From Desulfosarcinaceae bacterium (GTDB taxonomy: Bacteria > Desulfobacterota > Desulfobacteria > Desulfobacterales > Desulfosarcinaceae), in assembly GCA_030066015.1 (NCBI GenBank), contig JASJCL010000018.1, forward strand, positions 1 to 64,000: DNA of 64,000 nucleotides. The letters run 5' to 3'. Positions 45,622 through 53,358 of the stretch are shown here, one piece after another (position 1 is the stretch's first letter; each line of letters starts with the position of its first letter). Both the position numbers and the translations under genes were made by a program. The notes below the pieces were generated by a model. The model saw only the letters and a program-made list of their open reading frames with translations. It was not told the origin of the DNA and did not search any database.

Positions 45622-45800
45622 TGTTCCTCCTTTGGTATCCTATCCGCACGTGGCGTATGCGCCCGCCGATTCACGGGATAGGGGGAGATATGTATCGCCC
45701 AAGCACGCCGCCCCGTCCGGCGGATCGGTGCGGCCGACCCGGTGCGGGGCGCTCTGGTGATGGGCCTGATCTTGACATCCGCCGTGCCGCGGGTAGCGGC

Positions 45801-47576
45801 TTAGCGCTTGGGTGACCGCCCCTTTTTCGAGGGAGCAGCAGCGCTCTTGGGTTTGGCAGCAGTGCGGGTCCGTTTTGCCGTGGCCCCCTTGCCCTTGCCG
45901 CTGCCCGGAGTTTTACCGCCGCGCGTCTGCTTCGCGGCCGTTTTTGAGGCGCTTTTGTCACCGGTCGCCGCTGCTTTGCGTTTCGGGGCCCGCTTGCGCG
46001 GTGCTGCGGCCGTGGCCAGGGCGGCATCCAGATCCATGTGAAAGCGAACCGGTCCGCGGTAGTTCCCCTCTCCGAAGCGGGTATGCAGCCCACACGCCGA
46101 ATCGGGTGCGGACCAGGAGGTGGCGATGGCGACATGCCCTTTGGGGAACGGGGTCACCTCGACCTCGAGATGGTCGCAGGGTGCCAGGGCAGTCTCCTTC
46201 TCCACCAGATCATCATGGATGCCGTAACAGATCAGCCAGGGGATTTGTTTCTCCTTCAGCCGTTTCAGATTAAGCGGCTTGCCGAAGAGACGCACCGGCA
46301 GGGTGCCGTCGGCGGAGATGGGGACGTTGTAGGAAGCATGGCTGATGCGGGTAATCGCCAGCGGCAGATCAAAGCGTTCATTCTGGAGCCAGTAGTTCAA
46401 AGCGGCTGCCGTTTTACTGATCTCAAAGCCACCGTCGGATGGGCGGTTTCCGTTGGTTTGGCGGGCAAACATCATCAGATCCCGGAAGAAGGCGGCCGCC
46501 GGAATCTCATGCTCGATGCTTTTGAGCTTGTAGACCCACCCCATGAGCTGCCCGTCGGCCACGCGGTTGCCGTTGGGCAATCGCTTCGTCCCATAGTCCA
46601 GATCGTTGAACCGCGGGGGCAGGCGATGCAGGAAGCGGGAAAGCCCTTTGCTGCGCGTCCCGTCCATGGGGGAGACACAGGTGATAAAGGCATCCACCAG
46701 GCCGTCCAATTGGCCGCTGAGCAGATTGCACAGGGCATTAAATCCCCCTTGGCAGTAACCATTCAGGGTGATCGGTTGCCCATGGGCCTTCAAAATGGCC
46801 TCGCAGAAACGACGGGTATCGAGCGCATCGTCCTCGCCGGTCATGGTCTGGAGAGCGGGGGTGGTATCGATCTCTTTGAGCACCCGAATATAGGTGGGAA
46901 ATCCCTGGTTGGCGAAGCTATGGGCATAGCTGCGCTGCTCACCGGGTAGAAAGGCGAGGATATTGGCACCCAGAACGTAAGGGGGCAAAATGAGAATCGG
47001 TTTTGCATCGCTGCGCAGTTGCACACCCTTGAGCGTGGGCGCCACGCGATAGAGGCGAAATCGGTCGGTCTCGTCCAGCAGCACGTGCTCGCCGCGTTCG
47101 AAGTGAAAGCCGAACTCGGGCGCTATGGCCGCGATCGCCTCGGGATACCCATGGGCGATCTGATCCATCAGCTCCGCCTGACGCCGGAAGTAGCCGGCCA
47201 GCGCCGCAGGGGTCTTGTCGGCACAGCTTTGATCCCAAGCAGCGTTGAAGGCGTCCAGTCCCACCTGTGCATAGGCCATCAGCATTTTGGACGCCCCGTC
47301 GAGGCTGCGATCCATCAGCTCGATGTTGTTATCGAGCAGCCCCAGGTAGGACTTGTAGGTGTTGGCGGGCGTGGCGGCCAGCATACGATCGGCCTCCGTC
47401 CGCTGAAAATAGTGGCTGGAGAGCAGAAACGGAATGAAGAAGTCGGTCGTGTAACGCGACATGCCGGCAGCGTAGCTCTGGGTGGCCGTGAACAGATCCA
47501 TTAAAATGGAAAGGCCATCGCGGACCTCTTCTGCGGTGCCTCGGTGCTCTGACGGGTACTGCTGTGAAGCTGCCAT
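45801..47576 (-). CDS. Second PhaC-like protein with histone-H1-like tail
   Basis: A 591-residue protein. Residues about 160-510 form an alpha/beta hydrolase of the PHA-synthase superfamily with the box GYCQGG (catalytic-type Cys275) and late HDDLVEKE (Asp) and PKGHVAIAT (His). The N-terminal 150 residues are helical, as in class I/II synthases. About 75 C-terminal residues are Lys/Ala/Arg/Pro rich and look like a histone H1-type DNA-binding tail. The start at 47576 was chosen because GGGAGGG lies just before MAASQQ; an upstream Met at 47600 has no site. Whether it polymerises or depolymerises PHA is not decided by sequence. Confidence 0.8.
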   Translation of the reverse strand: MAASQQYPSEHRGTAEEVRDGLSILMDLFTATQSYAAGMSRYTTDFFIPFLLSSHYFQRTEADRMLAATPANTYKSYLGLLDNNIELMDRSLDGASKMLMAYAQVGLDAFNAAWDQSCADKTPAALAGYFRRQAELMDQIAHGYPEAIAAIAPEFGFHFERGEHVLLDETDRFRLYRVAPTLKGVQLRSDAKPILILPPYVLGANILAFLPGEQRSYAHSFANQGFPTYIRVLKEIDTTPALQTMTGEDDALDTRRFCEAILKAHGQPITLNGYCQGGFNALCNLLSGQLDGLVDAFITCVSPMDGTRSKGLSRFLHRLPPRFNDLDYGTKRLPNGNRVADGQLMGWVYKLKSIEHEIPAAAFFRDLMMFARQTNGNRPSDGGFEISKTAAALNYWLQNERFDLPLAITRISHASYNVPISADGTLPVRLFGKPLNLKRLKEKQIPWLICYGIHDDLVEKETALAPCDHLEVEVTPFPKGHVAIATSWSAPDSACGLHTRFGEGNYRGPVRFHMDLDAALATAAAPRKRAPKRKAAATGDKSASKTAAKQTRGGKTPGSGKGKGATAKRTRTAAKPKSAAAPSKKGRSPKR

Positions 47577-47703
47577 CCAGCCCTCCCTTCCCTCTGTCAT
47601 TAACGTCTTGCCGTGGTCACTGTGGCATTCAATGCTTCTCGGCCCGCGGTCACCAATAGGGGCTGTGGGGCCCAGCGAACCCGTAGGCGGTGGTTGGGCC
47701 CTA

Positions 47704-47731
47704 ATATTATGCGCTCAGTTTGGCTTGTCAA
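47704..47731 (-). promoter_or_regulatory. Promoter of the PhaC-like gene
   Basis: On the minus strand TTGACA (47731-47726) and TAATAT (47709-47704) are separated by 16 bases, a very good sigma70 match, about 130 bases before the gene start. Confidence 0.65.
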
Positions 47732-47740
47732 TGATAATAT

Positions 47741-47755
47741 TTGTGCACTGCACAA
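47741..47755. promoter_or_regulatory. PhaR-like palindrome at the PhaC-like promoter
   Basis: TTGTGCACTGCACAA is a palindrome with 7-bp arms and one central base, containing TGC-ACT-GCA. It ends nine bases before the -35 element, the same position as the box at the phasin promoter. Confidence 0.55.
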
Positions 47756-47924
47756 TGTGGTGCGACGAGAATTGACAATGCCTCAGGACCCATAGTCTCG
47801 TAGGGAAAGGGACCTTCCCAATGATAGTCTGTTGCAATGCGCAATTCGGAACGGTGGAACTGGGCCGTGCCCATGGGCGTCATTTGGCCGTCATGCGCTG
47901 CGTGCCGATGGCGGCGACGCCGGC

Positions 47925-48803
47925 TTAGACAATTGCCTCGGCATTGAAGAGAATGCGGTGCACCGAGTTGAGATCCGGCCGGATCCCGCAGGAGATGGTG
48001 CCATTGCCGCTCAATTGCATGATATCACGCCGTAAGAAGGTGACCGCACCGCTGCTGTCGGTGACAAAAGTGCCGTTGCTGCTGTGATCCTGGAGGAAAA
48101 ATTTGCCCTGTTTGCTTTCGATAGTGGCGTGACGCCGGGATACGACTTGATCGTCGACGATGAGACCGCAACCCGCGTGGCGGCCGATCACGAGAGAGCC
48201 CGTGGCGGCTTTGAGTTGCATGGCGCGACCGGCATATTCCAGTTCGAGGAGGACGGGTGCCGTGGCGAGAGGGTCGAAAGCTTTCCCGATGATGGTCTCG
48301 TCCGGTGCGGAGTGGGCACAGAGAAAAACCGACATCAGCTCGGTCTTGCCCTTCACGACGACGGGCCCCAGGGAGCGGATGCCGAACCGCGTCGCGCTGG
48401 GCAGGGCGTCGTAAGCATCCTGGGAGAGCATGATTTCGTTGGCCTTGGCCAGATCAGCCATCCGGGCGGCCACGTTGACCGTATCGCCGAAAATGGCGTT
48501 GCCGGCCAACAGGGTTGGTCCCAAATGGATGCCGGCATGCACCGAGAGGGGTCTCGCAAGGGTACTTTCACGAATCGCCCGCGCCGCCATGAGGCCGGCT
48601 TCGGCCGTTTCGAAAGTGGCCAGAATACCGTCGCCGCGAACCTCGATGACGGTTCCCTCTTGTCGCAGGATGCAATTCTCCATCTCCTGGAGGCAGGATG
48701 CCGTCATCGTCATGGCCTGACGATCACCGGCATTCTCATAGAGACGGGTGCTGCCGCAGATATCGGCGAACAACACAGCTATCGTCTGGGTCGACGGTTC
48801 CAT
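47925..48803 (-). CDS. Class III adenylate/guanylate cyclase with FHA domain
   Basis: A 292-residue protein: class III nucleotide cyclase (residues about 5-165) with metal-binding Asp in VLFADICGST and VRGDGILATF, then an FHA phosphothreonine-binding domain (about 200-285) with GRHAGCGL, SRRHA and SSNGTFV. It is cytoplasmic, with no membrane segment. It would make a cyclic nucleotide in response to a Ser/Thr-phosphorylated partner, an unusual order (cyclase first, FHA last). The start at 48803 has only a weak site. It may feed the nearby tandem-GAF protein, but that is speculation. Confidence 0.82.
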   Translation of the reverse strand: MEPSTQTIAVLFADICGSTRLYENAGDRQAMTMTASCLQEMENCILRQEGTVIEVRGDGILATFETAEAGLMAARAIRESTLARPLSVHAGIHLGPTLLAGNAIFGDTVNVAARMADLAKANEIMLSQDAYDALPSATRFGIRSLGPVVVKGKTELMSVFLCAHSAPDETIIGKAFDPLATAPVLLELEYAGRAMQLKAATGSLVIGRHAGCGLIVDDQVVSRRHATIESKQGKFFLQDHSSNGTFVTDSSGAVTFLRRDIMQLSGNGTISCGIRPDLNSVHRILFNAEAIV

Positions 48804-49097
48804 GATCCATTGAGCCCCTGATCTCAATGTGGTCGCTGCGGGAGCGAGTTTGGCCCGGTATCGCAGGCGGATACTGATATGGGGCAGCCCGTCGCACGTT
48901 CTCCGCCGGCTGTCACCTACAAGATTAAATATAATCGAAATCTAGGCGCCTGTCGACCGTATCCGGCAGGCGATGCGATTGGGGCGCGCTTTCGGGAGCG
49001 GTCGACAGTGGCCTGCCGATGGGAAGACGGTCGGGCGCCGCGGAGAAATTCGCGCCGCGGCGGGCGGCGGCGGTGGAGCGGCGGAGCGGCTGAAGTG

Positions 49098-49126
49098 TTG
49101 ACAGCCGTTGACCTGCGGAATATAGA
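49098..49126 (+). promoter_or_regulatory. iclR-type regulator promoter
   Basis: TTGACA (49098-49103) and TATAGA (49121-49126) with a 17-base spacer, close to consensus. Transcription should start near 49133, right at the shared operator-like element. Confidence 0.65.
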
Positions 49127-49133
49127 CAAATGC

Positions 49134-49144
49134 GTTACTATTTT
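49134..49144. promoter_or_regulatory. Shared operator-like element (copy 1)
   Basis: GTTACTATTTT, identical to positions 50258-50268 before the HisD-like gene. It sits at the expected transcription start of the IclR gene, suited to autorepression. Confidence 0.5.
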
Positions 49145-49210
49145 GCGATATCTTTTACGATAAATGAACTTCAGCGCCGCCGCCGGGGCACGGCGTAGGA
49201 CCCATCCATC

Positions 49211-49993
49211 ATGACCAAGGGCAGCGATCCCTATTTCTCGAAGACCATCGAGAAGGGGCTGATCATCCTAAACCTGTTCGACCGCGACCACACCAGCCGG
49301 CGTCTGTCGGAAATCGCCAAACTCACTGGCATCAACAAGACATCCGTTTTCCGGTTCGTCAACACCCTGGTCAAACTGGGCTACCTTCGCAAAAGCACCC
49401 ACAACAATCTGCTGCGTCTCGGCCCGCGCGCCTTTGTCCTGGGGCAGAACTTTTTCCACGGCTTCGACATTCTGCAAAGCGTCAAACCCATCATCGACAA
49501 GACCTTTCTGGAACACGGGATCTCCATCGATTCCGCCATTCTCCATGAGAACTCCCTCATCTCCCTCTATCGGCGGGAGGTGCCCAACATCATCTTTCTG
49601 CGATTGCCCCTCGTCATGGACGATCTGTACGCCCGCGCCATGGGAAAGGCCGTCCTGGCCCATCTTGAAACCGAGGATTTAAGAGGTTTCCTGGACCAAA
49701 TCGAATTTCGTCAGCTGACGCCGAATACGGTTGTCGACCGCGAGGCCCTCATGGCGGAACTGGCCCAGGCCAAGGAGCAGGGCTATACCCTCAACGACGA
49801 GGAATATGTAAAGGGCCTCACCTGCATCGGTGCGCCGGTATTCAACTACAATACCCACCAGGTGGCCGGTGCGGTCAGCCTCGATTTCCCGTCCGCCGAT
49901 TACAGCGTCGATCAGATCCTCAGCACCTACGCCGGGATTCTCACCAAACTGGCCAGCGAGATGTCGGAGATATTCACCCTCGGGGATCTCTGA
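49211..49993 (+). CDS. IclR family transcriptional regulator
   Basis: A 260-residue regulator with an N-terminal winged helix (residues 10-72; IAKLTGINKTSVFRFVNTL is the helix-turn-helix) and a C-terminal GAF-like effector domain (about 85-250) with the family's late DLYARAMGKAVLAH and ANSLDFP-like VSLDFPSADY segments. It likely controls the hisD-like, degT, ridA and thrC-like genes downstream. A hairpin (50002-50022) and a fresh promoter separate it from them. The shared GTTACTATTTT element at both promoters supports this control. Confidence 0.88.
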   Translation: MTKGSDPYFSKTIEKGLIILNLFDRDHTSRRLSEIAKLTGINKTSVFRFVNTLVKLGYLRKSTHNNLLRLGPRAFVLGQNFFHGFDILQSVKPIIDKTFLEHGISIDSAILHENSLISLYRREVPNIIFLRLPLVMDDLYARAMGKAVLAHLETEDLRGFLDQIEFRQLTPNTVVDREALMAELAQAKEQGYTLNDEEYVKGLTCIGAPVFNYNTHQVAGAVSLDFPSADYSVDQILSTYAGILTKLASEMSEIFTLGDL

Positions 49994-50001
49994 GCGCGGA
50001 T

Positions 50002-50022
50002 GGCCGCCGGCTGCCGGCGGCC
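50002..50022 (+). terminator. Hairpin after the IclR gene
   Basis: A 9-bp perfect stem with a 3-base loop lies eight bases after the iclR stop codon. No T-run follows, so termination strength is uncertain. Confidence 0.4.
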
Positions 50023-50210
50023 CGCCAGTGAACGCTTTCCTTCACAGACGCACCCATCTAGTGCGCCCCCCTGATTGTTTCGCGCCACCACCGCCCGAAC
50101 CTACAGTGGCATCGGACATCTGAGACGGCATGGGCACCTGGCGACGGGAAGCCCCTCCGCCGAGGATGGTGACGACCATCGGCGGCACCCGAATCCGTCG
50201 ACTTTTTTGC

Positions 50211-50239
50211 TTGACAAGGCGTTTGGAGGCGGATATTTG
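50211..50239 (+). promoter_or_regulatory. Promoter of the HisD-like operon
   Basis: TTGACA (50211-50216) and TATTTG (50234-50239) with a 17-base spacer, followed by an operator-like dyad and then the HisD-like gene. Confidence 0.55.
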
Positions 50240-50257
50240 CATTTAAATGTTAATGGT

Positions 50258-50274
50258 GTTACTATTTTAGTATC
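50258..50274. promoter_or_regulatory. Shared operator-like element (copy 2), near-palindrome
   Basis: GTTACTATTTTAGTATC forms 7-base arms (6 of 7 paired) around TTT, about 12 bases after the expected transcription start. Its first 11 bases repeat exactly at 49134-49144 in the IclR promoter, as expected for an IclR-family operator. Confidence 0.55.
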
Positions 50275-50329
50275 ATAAGTTTAAAAATTGCAATTGGGGA
50301 TGGACCCCATCGGTTAGGGAGAAAGGTTT

Positions 50330-51640
50330 ATGGCGACCTACTTGAAACGGGCGAATGCCCCTGTGGCGGAAAAGGATTCCCGTACCCGCCAGATCGTGGA
50401 GGAGATCCTCACCGACATCCGCCAGCGCGGAGAAACCGCCGTCACCGAGTTGGCGGCGAAGTTCGACAACTGGACGCGGGAGTTTGTCCTCACCAGAGAG
50501 GCACTCGACGCCCTCATAGCCACCGTCCCCGAACAGACCAAGGCCGATATCCGCTTCGCCCACGAGCAGGTGTACGGGTTTGCCCTCAAACAGCGCGACA
50601 GCATGCAGGCGTTCGAAACCGAAGTCACCCCAGGCGTCACCCTGGGCCAGCGGCTGGTCCCCTGCCAATGCGCCGGCTGCTATGTGCCCGGCGGTCGCTT
50701 CGCCCACGCCGCCTCCGCGATCATGAGCGTGGCCACCGCCAAGGCCGCCGGCGTGCCCTTCATTGTCGCCTGTACGCCGCCCCGGGGGGAGAGTATCAAT
50801 GCCACGGTGGCCTACGCCCTCACCCTGTCCGGAGCGGATGTAATTCTGGCCATGGGGGGCGTTCAGGCGGTGGCCACCATGGCCTTCGGCCTCTTCACCG
50901 GGCGAGCCGCGGACATCATCGTGGGGCCGGGCAACGCATTTGTGGCCGAGGCCAAACGGATGCTGTTCGGTGAGATCGGCATCGACGTGTTCGCCGGCCC
51001 CACCGAATCCCTCATCATCGCCGACGATACCGCCGACCCCATGATGGTGGCGGTGGATCTGGTCAGCCAGTGCGAACACGGCTACGACTCACCGGTATGG
51101 CTGCTCACCGATTCCAAGGCCCTGGGGGATAAGGTGATCGAGATCATGCCCAAGGTGATCGCCGATCTGCCCGACCCAGAGGTGGCCGCCTCCGCCTGGC
51201 GGGACTATGGCGAGGTGGTCCTCTGCACGGATCGCGAGGAGATGGCCGAGGTGAATGACGCGTACGCCGCAGAACACGTTCAGGTCATCGCCGACGATCT
51301 GGACTGGTACCTGGATCATTTGAAAAACTACGGCTCCCTCTTTCTCGGGGAAGCCTGTACGGTTTCCTACGGCGACAAGACCTCGGGTACCAACCACATT
51401 CTACCCACCAAAAAAGCGGCCCGCTATTCCGGCGGCCTGAATGTGGGGAAATTCATCAAAACCCTCACCTACCAGAAACTCACCCCCGAGGCGAACCGCA
51501 CCATCGCCGCCGTCGCCTCGCGCATCTCGCGCTACGAGGGGATGGAGGGCCATGCGCGCGCGGCGGATTTCCGCCTGCGCAAGTACTTTCCCGACGACGA
51601 TTTCGACTTCGACGTCTACCGCCAAAAAACCTATCTTTAA
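50330..51640 (+). CDS. Histidinol dehydrogenase paralogue, HpsN-like
   Basis: A 436-residue member of the HisD fold. It keeps the catalytic E315-H316 (EHVQV), zinc-ligand-type residues Q247 and H250 in SQCEHGYDSP, and VGPGNAFVAEAKR. It lacks company from other his genes. Its segments (CYVPGG, IDVFAGPTES, GTNHILPTKKAARYSGGL) follow the catabolic subgroup that includes sulfopropanediol dehydrogenase HpsN, which oxidises an alcohol to a carboxylate using two NAD+. The likely role is oxidation of a primary alcohol to an acid; the substrate is unknown. GAAAGG lies before the start. It is first of four genes under the IclR-linked promoter. Confidence 0.85.
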   Translation: MATYLKRANAPVAEKDSRTRQIVEEILTDIRQRGETAVTELAAKFDNWTREFVLTREALDALIATVPEQTKADIRFAHEQVYGFALKQRDSMQAFETEVTPGVTLGQRLVPCQCAGCYVPGGRFAHAASAIMSVATAKAAGVPFIVACTPPRGESINATVAYALTLSGADVILAMGGVQAVATMAFGLFTGRAADIIVGPGNAFVAEAKRMLFGEIGIDVFAGPTESLIIADDTADPMMVAVDLVSQCEHGYDSPVWLLTDSKALGDKVIEIMPKVIADLPDPEVAASAWRDYGEVVLCTDREEMAEVNDAYAAEHVQVIADDLDWYLDHLKNYGSLFLGEACTVSYGDKTSGTNHILPTKKAARYSGGLNVGKFIKTLTYQKLTPEANRTIAAVASRISRYEGMEGHARAADFRLRKYFPDDDFDFDVYRQKTYL

Positions 51641-51646
51641 ATCGCG

Positions 51647-52876
51647 ATGGAAAGCGACGTCATGCGCCAGTCTGACCAAGAACCGATTCGGTTCACCAAA
51701 GAGTTTACCCGCCAAGAAGCGATCCCCGAGGCGGGAATCCGGCGGGCGATCGAAGTGATGCAGTCCGGCCGCCTGCACCGCTATAACACGGCCGCCGGCG
51801 AGACCGCCGAAGTGGCCCTGCTGGAAGCGGAGTATGCCGCCTACGTGGGTGCCCGCTATTGTGTGGGAATCTCTTCCTGTGGCAGCGCCCTGTACATCGC
51901 CCTGAAAAGCGTGGGCGTGAAGCCGGGGGATCGGGTGCTCTGCAACGCCTTCACCCTGGCGCCCGTGCCCGGTGCCATCGAGAACGCCGGCGCCGTGCCG
52001 GTGTTCGTGGAGATCGACGCGGACTACCTCACCGACCTGGCCGATCTGCAGCGGAAGGCCGAAGCGTCCAAGGCCCAATTCCTGCTGCTCTCCCACATGC
52101 GGGGTCACATTGTCGATATGGAGCGGGTGACCGCCATCTGCCAGCGGCTGGGCATCACCCTCATAGAGGACTGCGCCCACACGGTGGGTGCCCGTTGGGG
52201 AGACACCTTCACCGGCCGCTTCGGCAAAGTGGGCTGCTACTCCTGTCAATCCTACAAGCACATGAACGCCGGGGAGGGTGGACTTCTGGTGACCGACGAT
52301 GAAGATGTCATCGCCAAGGCCATCCTCTACTCGGGCTCCTACATGCTCTACGAGCGCCACCTCTCGCGGCCCGACCTGGCGGTCTTCGAGCAACACAAAA
52401 AGCGGATCCCCAACTTCAGTCTGCGCATGTCCAACCTGGTGGCGGCCATGCTGCGACCCCAACTGGCCGACCTGGACAACCAGTGTCAGCGCTGGAATCG
52501 GCGCCATGACCTCTTGGCCGAAGCGCTCTCCGACGCGCCCCATATCCGTATCCCCCATCGGCCGGCCAAAGAGGGTTATGTGGGCTCCTCGTTCCAGTTC
52601 TCCTTGGTCGGAGTGGATTTGGCCGCGGTGGAACGCTTCCTAAAAATCTGCTCCGAAAGGGGGGTCGAGATCAAGTGGTTCGGCTCGCGCGAACCGGTGG
52701 GTTTCACCAGCTCCTGGGAGAGCTGGCAATATATTGAGGGGGTGCAGCCATTGCCCAATACCCGTAAAATCCTCGATTTCATGTGCGACTTCAGGATCCC
52801 CCTGACCTTCAGTCTGGAGGATTGTCGCGCCATCGCGGCGGTGATTCGCCAGGTCGCCGCGGAAGTATTCGACTGA
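51647..52876 (+). CDS. DegT/DnrJ/EryC1/StrS-family aminotransferase
   Basis: A 409-residue PLP enzyme. The Schiff-base Lys is K204 in CQSYKHMNAGEGG, D175 is in LIEDCAH, and SSCGSALYIAL is the phosphate-binding loop. The family usually aminates keto-sugars, but here no sugar-nucleotide gene is present, so it may act on a small hydroxy- or keto-acid in the catabolic cluster. It starts six bases after the hisD-like stop; an ATG five codons later is possible. The strong linkage suggests use of a product of its neighbours. Confidence 0.85.
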   Translation: MESDVMRQSDQEPIRFTKEFTRQEAIPEAGIRRAIEVMQSGRLHRYNTAAGETAEVALLEAEYAAYVGARYCVGISSCGSALYIALKSVGVKPGDRVLCNAFTLAPVPGAIENAGAVPVFVEIDADYLTDLADLQRKAEASKAQFLLLSHMRGHIVDMERVTAICQRLGITLIEDCAHTVGARWGDTFTGRFGKVGCYSCQSYKHMNAGEGGLLVTDDEDVIAKAILYSGSYMLYERHLSRPDLAVFEQHKKRIPNFSLRMSNLVAAMLRPQLADLDNQCQRWNRRHDLLAEALSDAPHIRIPHRPAKEGYVGSSFQFSLVGVDLAAVERFLKICSERGVEIKWFGSREPVGFTSSWESWQYIEGVQPLPNTRKILDFMCDFRIPLTFSLEDCRAIAAVIRQVAAEVFD

Positions 52877-52936
52877 CCCTTCCCGTCGGGTGTGAACGGC
52901 CCGACGCCACTCAGACACCACCCAAGGAGAAGCATC

Positions 52937-53332
52937 ATGAGCAACACCGCCCCTCGCCGCAGCATCGTCGCCACCGATAAGGCCCCCGGCGCCATCGGGC
53001 CGTACTCCCAGGCGGTCCGAACCGACAGCATGGTCTATGTCTCCGGCCAGCTGGCCCTCGACCCCGCCACGGGTGAACTGGTCACCGAAGATATCCAGGC
53101 CGAGACCCGCCAGGCCATGCGCAATCTCACGGAGATCCTGACCGCCGCCGGCACCCGCCTTGAGAAGGTGGTCAAGACCACGCTCTATATTAAGGAGATG
53201 GATGATTTCCCCAAGATCAACGCGGTCTATGGCGAGTTTTTTCCGCAAGCACCGCCGGCGCGCGCCTGTGTGGAGGTTGCCCGCTTGCCCAAGGACGCCA
53301 ATTTTGAAATCGAAGCCGTGGCCCTGCTCTAG
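52937..53332 (+). CDS. RidA family enamine/imine deaminase
   Basis: A 131-residue RidA/YjgF protein with the family's N-terminal APGAIGPYSQAV (residues 16-27), VYVSGQLALDP, and the C-terminal ARACVEVARLPKDANFEIEA carrying the substrate-binding Arg. It hydrolyses reactive enamines and imines released by PLP enzymes. Standing between a DegT enzyme and a threonine-synthase-like enzyme, it implies that one of them makes a 2-aminoacrylate- or aminocrotonate-like intermediate. AAGGAG precedes the start. Confidence 0.92.
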   Translation: MSNTAPRRSIVATDKAPGAIGPYSQAVRTDSMVYVSGQLALDPATGELVTEDIQAETRQAMRNLTEILTAAGTRLEKVVKTTLYIKEMDDFPKINAVYGEFFPQAPPARACVEVARLPKDANFEIEAVALL

Positions 53333-53358
53333 ACGCGGCCTGGCCGGAGGAGACCGCC

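Larger units (their letters stand above)
47577..47924. other. 348-bp regulatory region of the PhaC-like gene
   Basis: AT-rich in its middle. It contains the promoter and palindrome listed separately, plus TTGCAATGCGCAA at 47832-47844, a related but imperfect TGC-rich dyad. No gene was found. Confidence 0.5.
48804..49210. other. 407-bp divergent region with the iclR promoter
   Basis: It separates the cyclase-FHA gene from the IclR regulator. Apart from the promoter and operator-like element listed separately, nothing was recognised in the GC-rich left part. Confidence 0.5.
49994..50329. other. 336-bp region with promoter of the HisD-like operon
   Basis: Contents: a 9-bp hairpin GGCCGCCGG/CCGGCGGCC (50002-50022), then a GC-rich stretch, then the promoter and operator-like dyad listed separately. 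No gene was seen. Confidence 0.55.

Noticed and set aside
50330-51640. Histidine biosynthesis gene hisD
   Set aside because: The HpsN-like sequence features, IclR control and absence of other his genes argue against the biosynthetic enzyme, although this is not proven.
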